A DNA stretch of 49,892 bases from Nemertoderma westbladi (taxonomy: Eukaryota > Xenacoelomorpha > Nemertodermatida > Nemertodermatidae), in assembly GCA_032718475.1 (NCBI GenBank), contig JAUCBJ010003190.1, positions 1-49,892 of the forward strand, given 5' to 3'. The position numbers and the translations under genes are program-made. The notes beneath the pieces were generated by a model. That model did not search any database and was not told the DNA's origin. It saw only the letters and a list, made by a program, of their open reading frames with translations. Numbering within the stretch: the stretch's first letter is position 1; each line of letters begins with the position of its first letter. Of the stretch, positions 1-10,700 are shown piece by piece.

Positions 1-2
1 TA

Positions 3-3000
3 TTTAATCCAGCATTAACAGGAATATTTATTGAAATAAGTGACTCAATTCAGAAAATTATTAAAATAACTTGGGATTTGACTAGAAATTACATCGACAC
101 TATTGTAATTGTTGTTGTTCTAGTTGTGTGTGTATATGACATATGTGTAATGAATAGCATCCTGTTTCTTATCATTATAATATGCATATTGCCCTTGTGC
201 CGAGGCATAAGAAGTATGTTATTTCTTGTTATGAATATTTATTGTAGTATTTCTACATTACTAAGAATGGTTTACCAAGTCTCTACTATTCAAGAATGGT
301 TTGATGAACAAGTATTCCATCAAGTATTTAAATGCACCAACCAAACTCCACCATATAAGACAACACATATTGGTGATTATGACTATGCACACGCTACTCA
401 AAGATGGGTCGGACTACGCAAATTACATGAAAATGATGAGCAATTAATTGCTTATCTTAAGGGACAGTTAGCTGTAATTGCTGTAACCATTCTTTACTCT
501 ATAATAAACTACTGCAACCACTCAATAACCAATCGGCACAGTGATTTACATCAGATTAATGAAAACACATTGAAATTTATTAAAGATTTATCAAACATGA
601 TTTACAAATACGTAGCAATTGAGATTACGGCAATTTGTATTGCAGCTAACATCTGCATGCGAATGGATGCTGTGGCTATTTGTCAATGCATATGGTTGTT
701 CATTGTGTTGCTATTGAAGTGCAGACATAAGAGGTTGTCCAGGATTATTTGGAGGGCATATTTTCTAGTGGATCTGATTTTGGTATTGATATTGTATTTT
801 ATGCAACTGCTAATTCCATGCAAAAAGTATCCCTGGCATAAGGATGTATCTAAGAATTTTGTTCGTTGGTTGAGCTTGCCTGTTAATGGAAACATTGAAA
901 ATGGATACCTTCCACAGCTGTTTGTAACAGATTTTCTTATTCTTTTATCCTTGTCATGGCAACTTCAAATTCGAGATCCAGCTGCGCCAGAAATTAAATA
1001 CCATCTTTCTGTACCCGAACTGAAAGAGGGGAGAGATTTTATTAAACACCATGGAACATATTTTCAAATCCTAGTGCAAATTATTTATAATTATTTCCAC
1101 GTAGTGACATTGGCGATCGTGTGTTGGACAGGTATAGATTCAGTATCAATTACTGGCCTTGGTTATGTCATATTGTCTCTCTACTTATTATGGAGTGGCC
1201 ATCACGCAATTATACACAGTAAAGCAGCATTAATTCGACAATGGAACATTTTGGTTAACTATATAATTGGTGTAATTTTCATCAAATGTTGCTTTCAATA
1301 CGTTTCATGTGTTGAACATGAAAAAATATATGGCGATGACAATTGTCTATTAATTAATATCATTAATGTAGACTGCATTCGACATGATTACAATATAGAC
1401 CTAAAATCAAAGTGGGACCATTGCAAAGTGGAACTACCATCGGAAATTGGCTACATTTGTATGGATCTAATTTGCTTTGCATTTGCTGTAATTCAGAGAC
1501 GGATTGTAGGATACAGATATATCAGTGTTTGTCATTGGGAGTATAAAATGGGTAACTTACAAAGGCAGAGAGGCGGCGAACTTATAAATGAGGCTTCAAG
1601 AGAAGAAATTAGGCTTCGTCGACATGAGGAACAAAGCATTGTTGAAGAATTAAAGAAAGCTGTTGTTAGCATTAAATATAGACATAAACAAAGCATCTTG
1701 AAGCATTATAAAGAACCACAGGTGCATGTTCAAGCAATTTATAGAGGAGATAACTTTGATTATTCTGACGAAGTTATGGAAGACTTAACAGGCCACAATG
1801 CCGATATAAGTGGTATCTTTAAAAGAAGTCGTCATACAACTGCATCTTATCAAAGGCAATCACTACATCAAATAAATTACGATTGTGAAGTAGGGAGCCC
1901 TGAAAATATCAGTGAAGTGAACAACCATCATACATCATCATCCAAGAACAGTGATAACAATACACCTGTATTATCTCACAATTTAGACTCATTTGAAACA
2001 GAATCTAAGGATAAAGATATGCAAACATTGTTAATCAAGAAGCATCAAAAAGATGATGATCTTTCGATAGCCTACGATTTCATACCAGGATATTGGAGGC
2101 TTATGATATTTATTGACGAGTTAATTGACCTACTCGATAACACAACGGCTGATTTCAGAACAACCTCAAGAATATTAATATATGAAAGAAGACAAATGTG
2201 GGAAAAGATGGAGAAGGGAGAATCATTTGAAAGTGTACAGGATTGGTACAATCAAAGAGTAATATATGCACCAATTTACCGAAAGAAGAGGACAACATTA
2301 CCCAGCATAATTGAGAATATGGGTGAGGATTTTATGGACAGTAACCACCCACGATTGCTACGAATTTTGTATGGTCTCTACCATTGCGCTGTGAAGTACT
2401 CAAATATAATTGTATACTGCATCGTCATGTTAAATCAAACCTTTTACCCCTCAATTCTCTCTATGGTTTTACAACTGGCAGCACTTTTGTGGGGAATGTT
2501 GTGTATCCCACGACCTGGTAAATATTTTTGGATTTTTATGGCAGTATATGCGACGTTAGTTATCATAATAAAGTACATATTACGTATTGGATATCACTCG
2601 AATTTATCAACAAATGCATATTCATTTTTCATTATACTTTTGGGGGATGATAGAAGTGTGCATAGCTACGACATTGCAGTTCTTTTCTCAATAATATTTC
2701 ATATTTTTGTACTTGAGATATATGGTCTGTGGACAGATGGAAATAATGTATTAACAGAGTGTACCACCATACGTCAATTACCTACGGACAAGAGCATCGT
2801 TTCAAAAGAATCTTATGATTCAGGGATGCCAATAGAACCAACGATGAAAGGCATAAGGGCCACACAAAGCATAAAACCTCAGACACTTATGGGAGATATT
2901 ACAAACTTTTGCAAGCAATTGACAAACACGGATATGAAACCCCAAAATGATGTGTACATGTTTATGTTCCTTTCTGATCTGGTTGCATTCTTGATTTTTG

Positions 3001-4556
3001 TTTTCAGCTTTAGCAGCTTCTTTGGCCAAGGTACAAACATGGGCAATGAAGATGTTACATCCATATTTAGAGATACGAAGGTATCAACAACTTGGTTATG
3101 TTTGGGTATGTTGCAGTTTGCATTACTACTCATGGATAGGGCACTGTATCTCAATAAATTCATTAAGGGAAAATTTCTGCTCCAAATTATTATGGTTTTT
3201 ACAATCCATGGATGGCTTTTCTTATGGGTGCCAGCATCTACAAAAAAAAAAATAACAGAAAACAGAGCGGCACAATTTTGGTATCTTTTTAAGTACATCT
3301 ACTTTGCACTGAGTGCATATCAGTTAAGAAGCGGATATCCCACCTTGATATTGAATAACTTCTTAACAAATTCATTTTCCATGGTAAGATATTGCCTCTT
3401 CAAAACTTTTCTGGTGATTCCTTTTCTGGCAGAGATGCGATACATAATGGACTGGATGTGGACCGACACAGCACTCTCTTTAGACAGATGGGTAAAAGTT
3501 GAGTGTATATTTAATATTGCATATCTCGCTAAATGCTATAGGGGTTATGAATTGACCTTTCCATATGCTAGAGGTCAAAAGAAAAGTATGGCATGGAAGC
3601 TAGTTTTAGGGGTGATGTTCATACTTTTTCTAAACATAATGATCTGGTTCCCGTTTATATTATATGCACTAGGTGATATTTTAAAAGTATCCAATAAACC
3701 TATTGGTGCAAGTGCCGCGGTTTTTTTCACCCATGGGTCTGATGGTTATGATGTTATTTGGCAGCGTCGAATGACTGACCCTATCATATGCTCACAAGAG
3801 GAAAAATCTAAAATATTGAACGGACAAGGCTTAACGCAAGAACGCATTGATAAATTAAACAACCTTGATATGTACAAATTAAGATTCGAGGAGAGTAGTG
3901 CCACTGTGTGGGCTATTACATCACCAGCTCGACAAAATTTACTGAACAAAACAGAAAATTATAGAATCCACCTTGAGTTGACTGTATTTCTCTCGAATAC
4001 AACAAAGTATCACAAGGATAGTGTCACAAAGAGATTCAATCAAATAATATCGTCAGAAGTAATTGGAGACCTGCTCAAAGGCAAGTCGAATAATGAAACT
4101 AGAGTTGTTCCCATCCTTACTCATTTCTCCATCCAATCGGAAGATGCTGAACTAGACCCAATTAATACCATTACACTTCAGTTGAAAGAAGACAATAGTG
4201 CAGCATACTGGATTATCTCTCAAAAGAAAAACAAAGGCATAGAAATATATGTAACATTGGATTTTTCAGTTGTGCCTGGATTATCATATTTACAAATGTC
4301 TATAGCCGCTCTGTACATCTCTGTTGTGTTCGTAATCAGTAAGTTGCTTCGCCAGTTTTTAGTTGAAGGATCTACTCAGATGATCATGTATGAAGATATT
4401 CCGAACCCAGAGCCTATTCTTCAGTTGTGTCATAACATACATCTAGTGAGAGAGGTTGGGGAATTGACCTTGGAAGAAGACCTCTACGCCCAGCTCATAT
4501 ATATATATCGCTCACCGGAAACCTTAATTCAACTAACTAAATTGAAATGCTTATAG
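3..4556 (+). CDS. PIEZO: Piezo-type mechanosensitive ion channel, C-terminal part (5' partial)
   Basis: Piezo proteins are trimeric plasma-membrane cation channels opened by membrane tension. The frame is open from base 3, so the gene continues beyond the left edge; the codon at 78 is TTG and is not the start. About 1,517 residues are visible, against about 2,500-2,800 for a full Piezo. Many hydrophobic segments fit the blade helices. A charged helix at about 1567-1700 (RGGELINEASREEIRLRRHE) fits the beam. A Ser/Asn-rich linker lies at about 1830-2040. The anchor region is at about 3340-3660 (IPFLAEMRYIMDWMWTDTAL, then PYARGQKK). An extracellular cap follows at about 3690-4280, then the inner pore helix at about 4280-4350. 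The C-terminal domain holds MYEDIPNPEPILQLC, VREVGELTLEEDLYAQLI and YRSPETL, all strongly Piezo-like. The stop is TAG at 4554. No intron interrupts 4.5 kb, whereas vertebrate Piezo genes are split into dozens of exons. Third positions are AT-rich, unlike PDK downstream. The family call is very secure; the paralogue is not resolved. Confidence 0.96.
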   Translation, partial: FNPALTGIFIEISDSIQKIIKITWDLTRNYIDTIVIVVVLVVCVYDICVMNSILFLIIIICILPLCRGIRSMLFLVMNIYCSISTLLRMVYQVSTIQEWFDEQVFHQVFKCTNQTPPYKTTHIGDYDYAHATQRWVGLRKLHENDEQLIAYLKGQLAVIAVTILYSIINYCNHSITNRHSDLHQINENTLKFIKDLSNMIYKYVAIEITAICIAANICMRMDAVAICQCIWLFIVLLLKCRHKRLSRIIWRAYFLVDLILVLILYFMQLLIPCKKYPWHKDVSKNFVRWLSLPVNGNIENGYLPQLFVTDFLILLSLSWQLQIRDPAAPEIKYHLSVPELKEGRDFIKHHGTYFQILVQIIYNYFHVVTLAIVCWTGIDSVSITGLGYVILSLYLLWSGHHAIIHSKAALIRQWNILVNYIIGVIFIKCCFQYVSCVEHEKIYGDDNCLLINIINVDCIRHDYNIDLKSKWDHCKVELPSEIGYICMDLICFAFAVIQRRIVGYRYISVCHWEYKMGNLQRQRGGELINEASREEIRLRRHEEQSIVEELKKAVVSIKYRHKQSILKHYKEPQVHVQAIYRGDNFDYSDEVMEDLTGHNADISGIFKRSRHTTASYQRQSLHQINYDCEVGSPENISEVNNHHTSSSKNSDNNTPVLSHNLDSFETESKDKDMQTLLIKKHQKDDDLSIAYDFIPGYWRLMIFIDELIDLLDNTTADFRTTSRILIYERRQMWEKMEKGESFESVQDWYNQRVIYAPIYRKKRTTLPSIIENMGEDFMDSNHPRLLRILYGLYHCAVKYSNIIVYCIVMLNQTFYPSILSMVLQLAALLWGMLCIPRPGKYFWIFMAVYATLVIIIKYILRIGYHSNLSTNAYSFFIILLGDDRSVHSYDIAVLFSIIFHIFVLEIYGLWTDGNNVLTECTTIRQLPTDKSIVSKESYDSGMPIEPTMKGIRATQSIKPQTLMGDITNFCKQLTNTDMKPQNDVYMFMFLSDLVAFLIFVFSFSSFFGQGTNMGNEDVTSIFRDTKVSTTWLCLGMLQFALLLMDRALYLNKFIKGKFLLQIIMVFTIHGWLFLWVPASTKKKITENRAAQFWYLFKYIYFALSAYQLRSGYPTLILNNFLTNSFSMVRYCLFKTFLVIPFLAEMRYIMDWMWTDTALSLDRWVKVECIFNIAYLAKCYRGYELTFPYARGQKKSMAWKLVLGVMFILFLNIMIWFPFILYALGDILKVSNKPIGASAAVFFTHGSDGYDVIWQRRMTDPIICSQEEKSKILNGQGLTQERIDKLNNLDMYKLRFEESSATVWAITSPARQNLLNKTENYRIHLELTVFLSNTTKYHKDSVTKRFNQIISSEVIGDLLKGKSNNETRVVPILTHFSIQSEDAELDPINTITLQLKEDNSAAYWIISQKKNKGIEIYVTLDFSVVPGLSYLQMSIAALYISVVFVISKLLRQFLVEGSTQMIMYEDIPNPEPILQLCHNIHLVREVGELTLEEDLYAQLIYIYRSPETLIQLTKLKCL

Positions 4557-4594
4557 GGATGTTATTATGAAAGAAGATACGCTACACAATGCAA

Positions 4595-4600
4595 AATAAA
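4595..4600 (+). promoter_or_regulatory. Candidate poly(A) signal of the Piezo gene
   Basis: AATAAA lies 39 bases after the Piezo stop codon in the sense direction. This is the canonical signal, but the 3' UTR would be unusually short, so transcript ends are needed to confirm it. Confidence 0.5.
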
Positions 4601-5825
4601 ACCATATTTCGTATTTTGAATATTTGAAAGAACCTATATATTAGTCTAAACGTACTTTACTACAATATAGTATGATTCTAAATTATCCATTCTACATATA
4701 TTGGCGTAAATTATTTTATTTAAATTTGCTCTGTTGTGTTTTTAAATACCCCTGAAGATGGGTGTGAAACCCAAAATGCGTATTTTGGCAATAATATTTA
4801 AATTGTAATATTTATATTTTTTGTATGAAGGCTTAAACCCTTGCTCCCGCATTTATTATTCACGATATATTAGTCTAGGCAACTATGGATTAATTCGAAC
4901 AAAATGGATAATTTGTAGTGAGTGTACAGCACATACCATGCCATGTAACATAGTAACATACACTGGTATTCATAACAGTTCCTAACTCGGTTCCGACTTA
5001 CACCATGCACCGGAATATAATGTCGCAATTCAATGACACGACCCCCGACCCTAAATTTTCTACAAATCTTAATGAGATTGCATGAAATTTGAAACATAGA
5101 TAGTTTCACCTCACTCCTCCTCCATGAGTGAGCCAGAAATTTTTGCTTTCAATCTTTGAAAAAATTGTCTCCGGCGATATTCCACCCGTCCACCGCAGTT
5201 ATTCTTCTACTTTATAGCTGTTTGTTGGTACTGATGGAAAGCTGGCAATATATTCCAGACATGTAACACAATATGAATTTCGTCGTAAAATAGTTGAGTT
5301 ATGAGTTTTCAAAAGTTACATCTATTCGCACTGCGCTTGGCTATTTTATTCTATTTAAAAAATACACCATATAAGCCTGGAGGGTTCACGGTCCTACTTA
5401 TATCAGAACAATAATAATAATATCGTCAGACTGTGCCGTTACCGTCACCGTTATATTACCGACACGCGGTTGCGGTAGTGGTACCCGTATGAATAAGCTC
5501 GCTTAGTTTCGTGGCTCGCCCCCACAATCAATTCACTGATATCAGTAACAACCAGAGCTTGATATAGTTGAATGTTCTGTCGATTACCCAATTATATTTT
5601 AAGTAATTAATTGCACAATTATTGTAATAATGTGTAATTTGTGTAAAAACACAATTATTTAATAACGCAATGTAACACAAATATTATACATAAAGATAGT
5701 ACCGAAATATAAACAGTTAAACTAGTCTGAAATCAGTAAAGCTCCAGCACAGTCCGTTTTTAATTAATTTCTGAATCTCTTCTGTTAGCGCATTTGATCG
5801 AAAATGGTTTTATCCACAATTTCAA

Positions 5826-5839
5826 TGTTATAAGATTAT
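5826..5839. repeat. SINE target-site duplication, left copy
   Basis: TGTTATAAGATTAT, identical to 5977-5990 on the other side of the SINE. Confidence 0.88.
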
Positions 5840-5976
5840 GAATGGGAGAAGCCCGGGGTTGGGCTAGGCTGCAGCATTTAAAGCACTGTGCCCATACAGT
5901 GCTGCCCCATCTAGGGATTGAACCCGGGCTCCCTAATCGGAAGCACAGTAATGTCACCACTAGACCAAGCTGCTGC
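5840..5976 (-). mobile_element. tRNA-derived SINE with target-site duplications
   Basis: Read on the minus strand, the element starts near 5976 and contains an RNA polymerase III A box TGGTCTAGTGG (5957-5967) and a B box GGTTCAATCCC (5914-5924) at tRNA-like spacing, so the head derives from a tRNA, probably of Glu or Asp type. The sequence flanking the head does not form an acceptor stem, so it is not a working tRNA. About 60 bp of unrelated body follow, ending in CTTCTCCCATTC. The 14-bp direct repeat TGTTATAAGATTAT at 5826-5839 and 5977-5990 brackets the element exactly and marks LINE-type target-primed insertion. Length is 137 bp, with no long A tail. Confidence 0.88.
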
Positions 5977-5990
5977 TGTTATAAGATTAT
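5977..5990. repeat. SINE target-site duplication, right copy
   Basis: TGTTATAAGATTAT, identical to 5826-5839. Confidence 0.88.
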
Positions 5991-6650
5991 TATACCTCGT
6001 TAGGAGCCGCGTGTAAATCCTCCGGTCTGGCACAGACAAACGTTATGTACGCTAGGTTACCTTCAAATTAAGGACTTTTGAATGTTTTGTATCCCTTTTT
6101 TTCCCTTTGGCCACCAGACTTCCCATTCGGCTTTCTATGGATCTCTTCTGTGACCTCCTCTGCCAAGAATTCTCAATTACAGGCATTATGTTCATCTATG
6201 GCTGGAGCGGGTAAATTTAATATATTGTTGCCAATCAGTCTTGTATCTTCATCCTGATTGTATAGATTGCATAAGGCTAATATTTAGCGAATCAATTATT
6301 TTGTTACGTTTTTCACCCTGCTGAATAAAAATATATCACCCAAGGAAATGTAAAAATGAAAATAATTAAGGATATAATGGAGGCCCCTAAGTTGTGAGGA
6401 AATGTGCTGATTAAAATGTGGGACTGGACGTCTACAAAAAAATATAGTATTGCCTTATTCAATTCAAGCAGCCAGTCTACAGTAGTAGGCATACTCAGTT
6501 CTACAAACAAAGTATGACTTAAGTGAAATTCAATTTTATAAACAACTGTCAAAATGAATTCCTTCTACTGATGGCAATGCAATGAGGAGGTAGGTGTGCA
6601 TGAATGTTTAACTAATCTCAAACTAAAACGGGCGGAAAAGCCAACCAACA
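5991..6650. other. Intergenic DNA between the SINE and the LINE
   Basis: No gene, RNA or repeat was recognised. Open frames on either strand (for example 6313-6552 minus) are short, AT-driven and show no domain. The degraded 5' part of the LINE may begin here without being recognisable by eye. Confidence 0.5.
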
Positions 6651-6654
6651 ACCA

Positions 6655-7399
6655 AGGTTAAGGCTGAATCACCAGCCCCATCGCCTCAATGGTTGGAAGG
6701 CCCACTTTGAAAAGCTCCTCTGTAATGACAGGACAGGGTATTTCCTGATAACTTTATAGAAGTAAAAGTGTCTGAGTCTGTAGTCCCAGATATTTCCATT
6801 GGCGATATCTCCTTTGCAGAAGTGAAGGCTGCTGCAAAGAGCATTAAGACCAATCGTGCCAGTGGAGTAGATGGTGTTCCACCTGAGGTCTTTAAAATAC
6901 CTGAGTGTTTAAAGCTCATCTATCCCATCATAGTAGACATGTACCGAACAACAAGAGTCCCACAAGAAATGAAAACAAATAAGTTGGTGCCAGTTCCCAA
7001 GAAGGGCAACCTAACACTCTATGGTTCTTTTCGGGGAATCTCATTAATCTCGATTGCTGCAAAGCTATACAATAGAATTATATTAAATCGCATCAGGGAT
7101 CCCATTGAGAGACTGCTCCGTGGAAATCAGAATGGGTTCTGTAAATGTCGTGGGACCATGGAGCCCATTTTGGCACTTAGAAGGATAATTGAAAAAAGAA
7201 ATCAAAAAGAAGTTATCAAAAAAGAAAGACAGGTATTTGGCTGTTATCTTTGTTGACTTCTTCAAGTCCTTTGATTCAGTCTCTCGCACACGTATGTTCA
7301 GTATACTTTCATTATATGGGATTCCTGATGAAATTATTGCAGCAATCAGATCAGTATACGATGGTTCGACAACATTTGTGTCTACTGTTGAGTTGATGG
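6655..7399 (+). pseudogene. LINE reverse transcriptase, 5' fragment (broken by frameshifts and a Copia insertion)
   Basis: This is the upstream half of a non-LTR retrotransposon polymerase. Visible pieces in order: RLNGWKAHFEKLLCND (about 6680-6730); SGVDGVPPEVFK and VPVPKKGN with FRGISLISIAAKLYNRIILN (6860-7090), the fingers; NQNGFCKCRGTMEPILALRR (7123-7185); and the motif A strand AVIFVDFFKSFDSVSRTRMF (about 7237-7296), whose FVDF carries the first catalytic Asp. The reading frame changes at about 6740, at about 7190-7240 and just before 7395, so no continuous protein is made. No endonuclease domain is seen upstream, which suggests 5' truncation as is usual for LINEs. The style resembles the RTE-like or 'craniofacial development protein 2'-associated elements of invertebrates, but the clade is not fixed by eye. 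The second half resumes at 12414. Confidence 0.88.
7395..7399. repeat. Copia target-site duplication, left copy
   Basis: GATGG, identical to 12414-12418. It lies directly outside the terminal TG of the LTR and comes from the interrupted LINE sequence. Confidence 0.93.
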
Positions 7400-7665
7400 T
7401 GTTAGAAGTTGAAGTGTATATATCGAATATCATTATAATATATTAGGCCTACTAGCCAAACATGACTGCAGATATATAAACCTAGCGCAGTACAGCAGTA
7501 CTTCTGACAGTCATTGTAGATGCTCAGTACCGGTTGCCGGTAGCACAATGATAAACTATAATGTAATACAACTAGAGTATTTAAATTTCCCACCACACCC
7601 TTAAGATACTGATTATCGCATAATATATTGTCATACAGTTTAAAGGTAAGTTACAGTTTCTAACA
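7400..7665 (-). repeat. Copia 3' LTR
   Basis: 266 bp, the downstream LTR in element orientation. Its ends are 5'-TGTTAG and TAACA-3' on the plus strand. It is identical to the other LTR except for C at 7493. Confidence 0.96.
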
Positions 7666-7674
7666 CTCCCACTT
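7666..7674 (-). promoter_or_regulatory. Copia polypurine tract
   Basis: On the minus strand AAGTGGGAG abuts the 3' LTR, the expected position and composition for plus-strand DNA priming during reverse transcription. Confidence 0.85.
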
Positions 7675-7705
7675 GACAATAATAATTATGCGACATTGAA
7701 TTTAA

Positions 7706-10700
7706 TTACTCTAATGAAATAAGACCAATTTTTGAGCAATGATATTCAAATATCGCTTTCGTGAGTCCCTTTGTAAACATATCAGCAGTCATTTCCTTCG
7801 AGCTGCAGTATTTAACAGTAACAATATTACGAGCAATTAGTTCTCGAATGAAATGAAACCTGACATCGATATGTTTAGTACGATTGTGGAAGACAGGGTT
7901 CTTCACTAGTGCAATAGCACTCTGGTTATCCTCATACATCATTACTGGTTCAACCTTTGACAATAATATGTTTGCTATCAAGATGCGCAACCACTTTGCC
8001 TCTTGGGCAGCTGAACTTAATGCAACATATTCTGCTTCTGTTGAAGATATTGCCACAATGTCCTGTCTCTTGCTTCTCCAGCTAACAGCACAATCTCCTA
8101 CAAAGAATATATATCCAGATGTATATTTACGAGTTTCAGAACATCCTGCATGATTAGCATCTGAGTATCCACTTGCAGAAATCACTGAAGTTTCTTTAGC
8201 ATTATATTTTAAACCTACATTCAATGTACCACGGATATAACGAAATACACGTTTTACCCCCTTCCAATGTGCCTCTGATGGATCTGACATGTATTTACTT
8301 AAAATACCAATAGATGTAGCTAAATCTGGTCGAGTTCCAGTCATTGCATATGTGAGACTACCAATCGCTGTTTGATAAAGAGTTTTGTCAGCTGGTTTCT
8401 CATCATCAGTTCTCTTCTCGAATTTCACATTTGGATCAATTGGGGTAGCAACTGGTTTGCAGTTTAGCATACCAAATCTCTCAAGTACATTTTCTAAGTA
8501 CTTTGATTGATTTATAGTCATTGTCCGATTCTTACGATCCCTAGTAATCACCATTCCAAGAATATATTCTAATTCTCCTTTATCAACCATTTCAAATCGA
8601 CTAGATAATGTACATTTCTCTTGCATTAATATTTCATCATCACTTGATGCTATGAGAATATCATCTACATAGAGAACAATGATTACTACAATATCATTGA
8701 CATACTTGATATACATGCACGGATCAGCTTCATTTTGTTTGAATCCATTCGAAGTTAGATGCTTATCAATTAATTTATTCCAGCATCTAGAAGATTGTTT
8801 TAAACCATAAATGGCCTTTTTTAGTTTGCAGACGAAATCAGGACGTTTGTCATCAACATAGCCCTCTGGTTGCTTCATATAGATTTCTTTCATAAGTTCC
8901 CCATTTAGAAAGGCTGTTTTAACATCCATTTGATGTATTGACCAATTCAGTTGATTTGCAATAGCTAATACTGTACGAATAGCACTGTATTTAGCAACAG
9001 GTGCAAACACTTCATCATAGTCTATCCCATATTCTTGAGTAAAACCACGTGCCACTAGACGGGCTTTATAACGTTCAATGGAACCATCAGGTTGATATTT
9101 ATATTTGAGAATCCATTTGCAATCAACAATATTTGCATCTGCGGGTGCTTTTACCAAAGTCCATGTCTGATTCTTTATTAGAGATTCATATTCAGTATCC
9201 ATTGCCTCTCGCCAATAATCACCATCATTTCGTGACCATGCTTCTTTGAGTGTTTGAGGTTCAATACTCTCCTCCTCTACAATCATGGCCTTCGGCCATT
9301 CAATTGTACCCAATCGGTCTGGTGGCTTACGTTGACGTGTTGGATAATGATGAACACTTTTTGATGTTGATGATGAAGTCATTTCACCTTCATTGATTGT
9401 TTCCACTACAGGTTCATCATCTAAATCAAACCCATGAAATACTTCACCATCAGATGAAGACACACTATCTCCTATAGTCTCAATCTCCATAGCCTCTTGA
9501 TTATTTACAATGTTTGATGTATGATCAACTATACTCGTCCTAGTCTGTTGAGCCTCTTGATTATTTACAATGTTCGATGTATGATCAACTATACTCTTCC
9601 TAGTCTGTTGAGCCTCTTTTACAACTAGCTCCCCTTGATCAACATCGGAACTTTCCTTCATATATGGAGGTTTTAATATTGGATTTGTGACACGATTTGA
9701 CATCTTTGGAAAACTATTTTCAAAGAACTGTACATCACGACTCTCATAAATCCGCTTACTCTCTGGCTCATATAATCTATAACCCTTAGACTTTCCACTA
9801 TATCCAATAAAGATGCACTTACGAGCCTTTGCATCGAGTTTCTTTCGTTTCTCTCGTGGTAGATGCATAAATGAATAACATCCAAAAATTCTCAAAGAAC
9901 TTACATCTGGTTTATTGCCAAACCAAACTTCATAGGGAGTCGACCCTTGAACTGCATTTGTAGGACATCGGTTGCGAATATAAACAGCAGTGCTCACAGC
10001 TTCTGCCCAGAACTGTTTTGATAATCCTGCTGCATATAACATTGACAATGCAAGTTCCATAATTGTGCGATTCATGCGCTCTGCAACTCCATTTTGTTGT
10101 GGATTATATGGAACAGTGAATTCATGCATAATTCCTTTAGATAAACAATACTCTTTTAATGAGGTTGAGTTATATTCGCCACCATTATCTGAACGTAATA
10201 TCTTTACAGTTCGACCAATTTGGTTTTCAACTTTTGCTACAAAATCCTTGAAGCATTGAAATAGTTCACTTTTATGCTTCAATATATAAACTGTTGTATA
10301 TCGTGATTTATCATCAATGATAGTAGCAAAATATTTAGAACCACCAATTGATTCAGTGTCCATAGGGCCACATATATCTGAGTGAACAATATCAACTAGA
10401 TCATCTGCCCTACGAGAAGAATGTGTAGGAAATGGGACCTTGTGCGATTTCCCTAGTGCACAACCCTCACAATTCGTATTGAAGGTTTCTATATCACAAT
10501 TAATTCCACTTACCATTTCATTATCCAATAATTGCTTTAAGCTATCAATTCCTACATGACCAAATCGTTCATGCCATATTTGACCAAGTAAAGAAGTAGC
10601 AACCAATGCAGAATTACCAGTATGTACTTCAAGTTTATACAAGTCACCATCCACTCTACCATTTGCAATTACTTGTTTTCCATAACCAATTTCACATTCT

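Larger units (their letters stand above)
4557..5839. other. Intergenic DNA downstream of Piezo
   Basis: AT-rich DNA with no convincing gene. A block at about 4751-4800 reads CCTGAAGATGGGTGTGAAAC followed by CCAAAATGCG and resembles the CTGAAGA...GAAAC ends seen near many dispersed animal repeats, so an old repeat end is possible. Around 5430-5480 there is a short run of alternating GTTACCG/ACCGT motifs. The short open frames here show no recognisable protein. Confidence 0.6.

Noticed and set aside
78-80. Start codon of Piezo at 78
   Set aside because: The codon is TTG and the same frame stays open to base 3, with Piezo-compatible sequence, so the gene begins outside the window.
5905-5976. 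A functional tRNA gene on the minus strand
   Set aside because: A and B boxes are present, but the ends do not pair as an acceptor stem and the unit is bracketed by target duplications, so it is a SINE head.
9990-10259. Plus-strand open frames inside the Copia element
   Set aside because: These are antisense shadows of the gag-pol frame, with no independent support.
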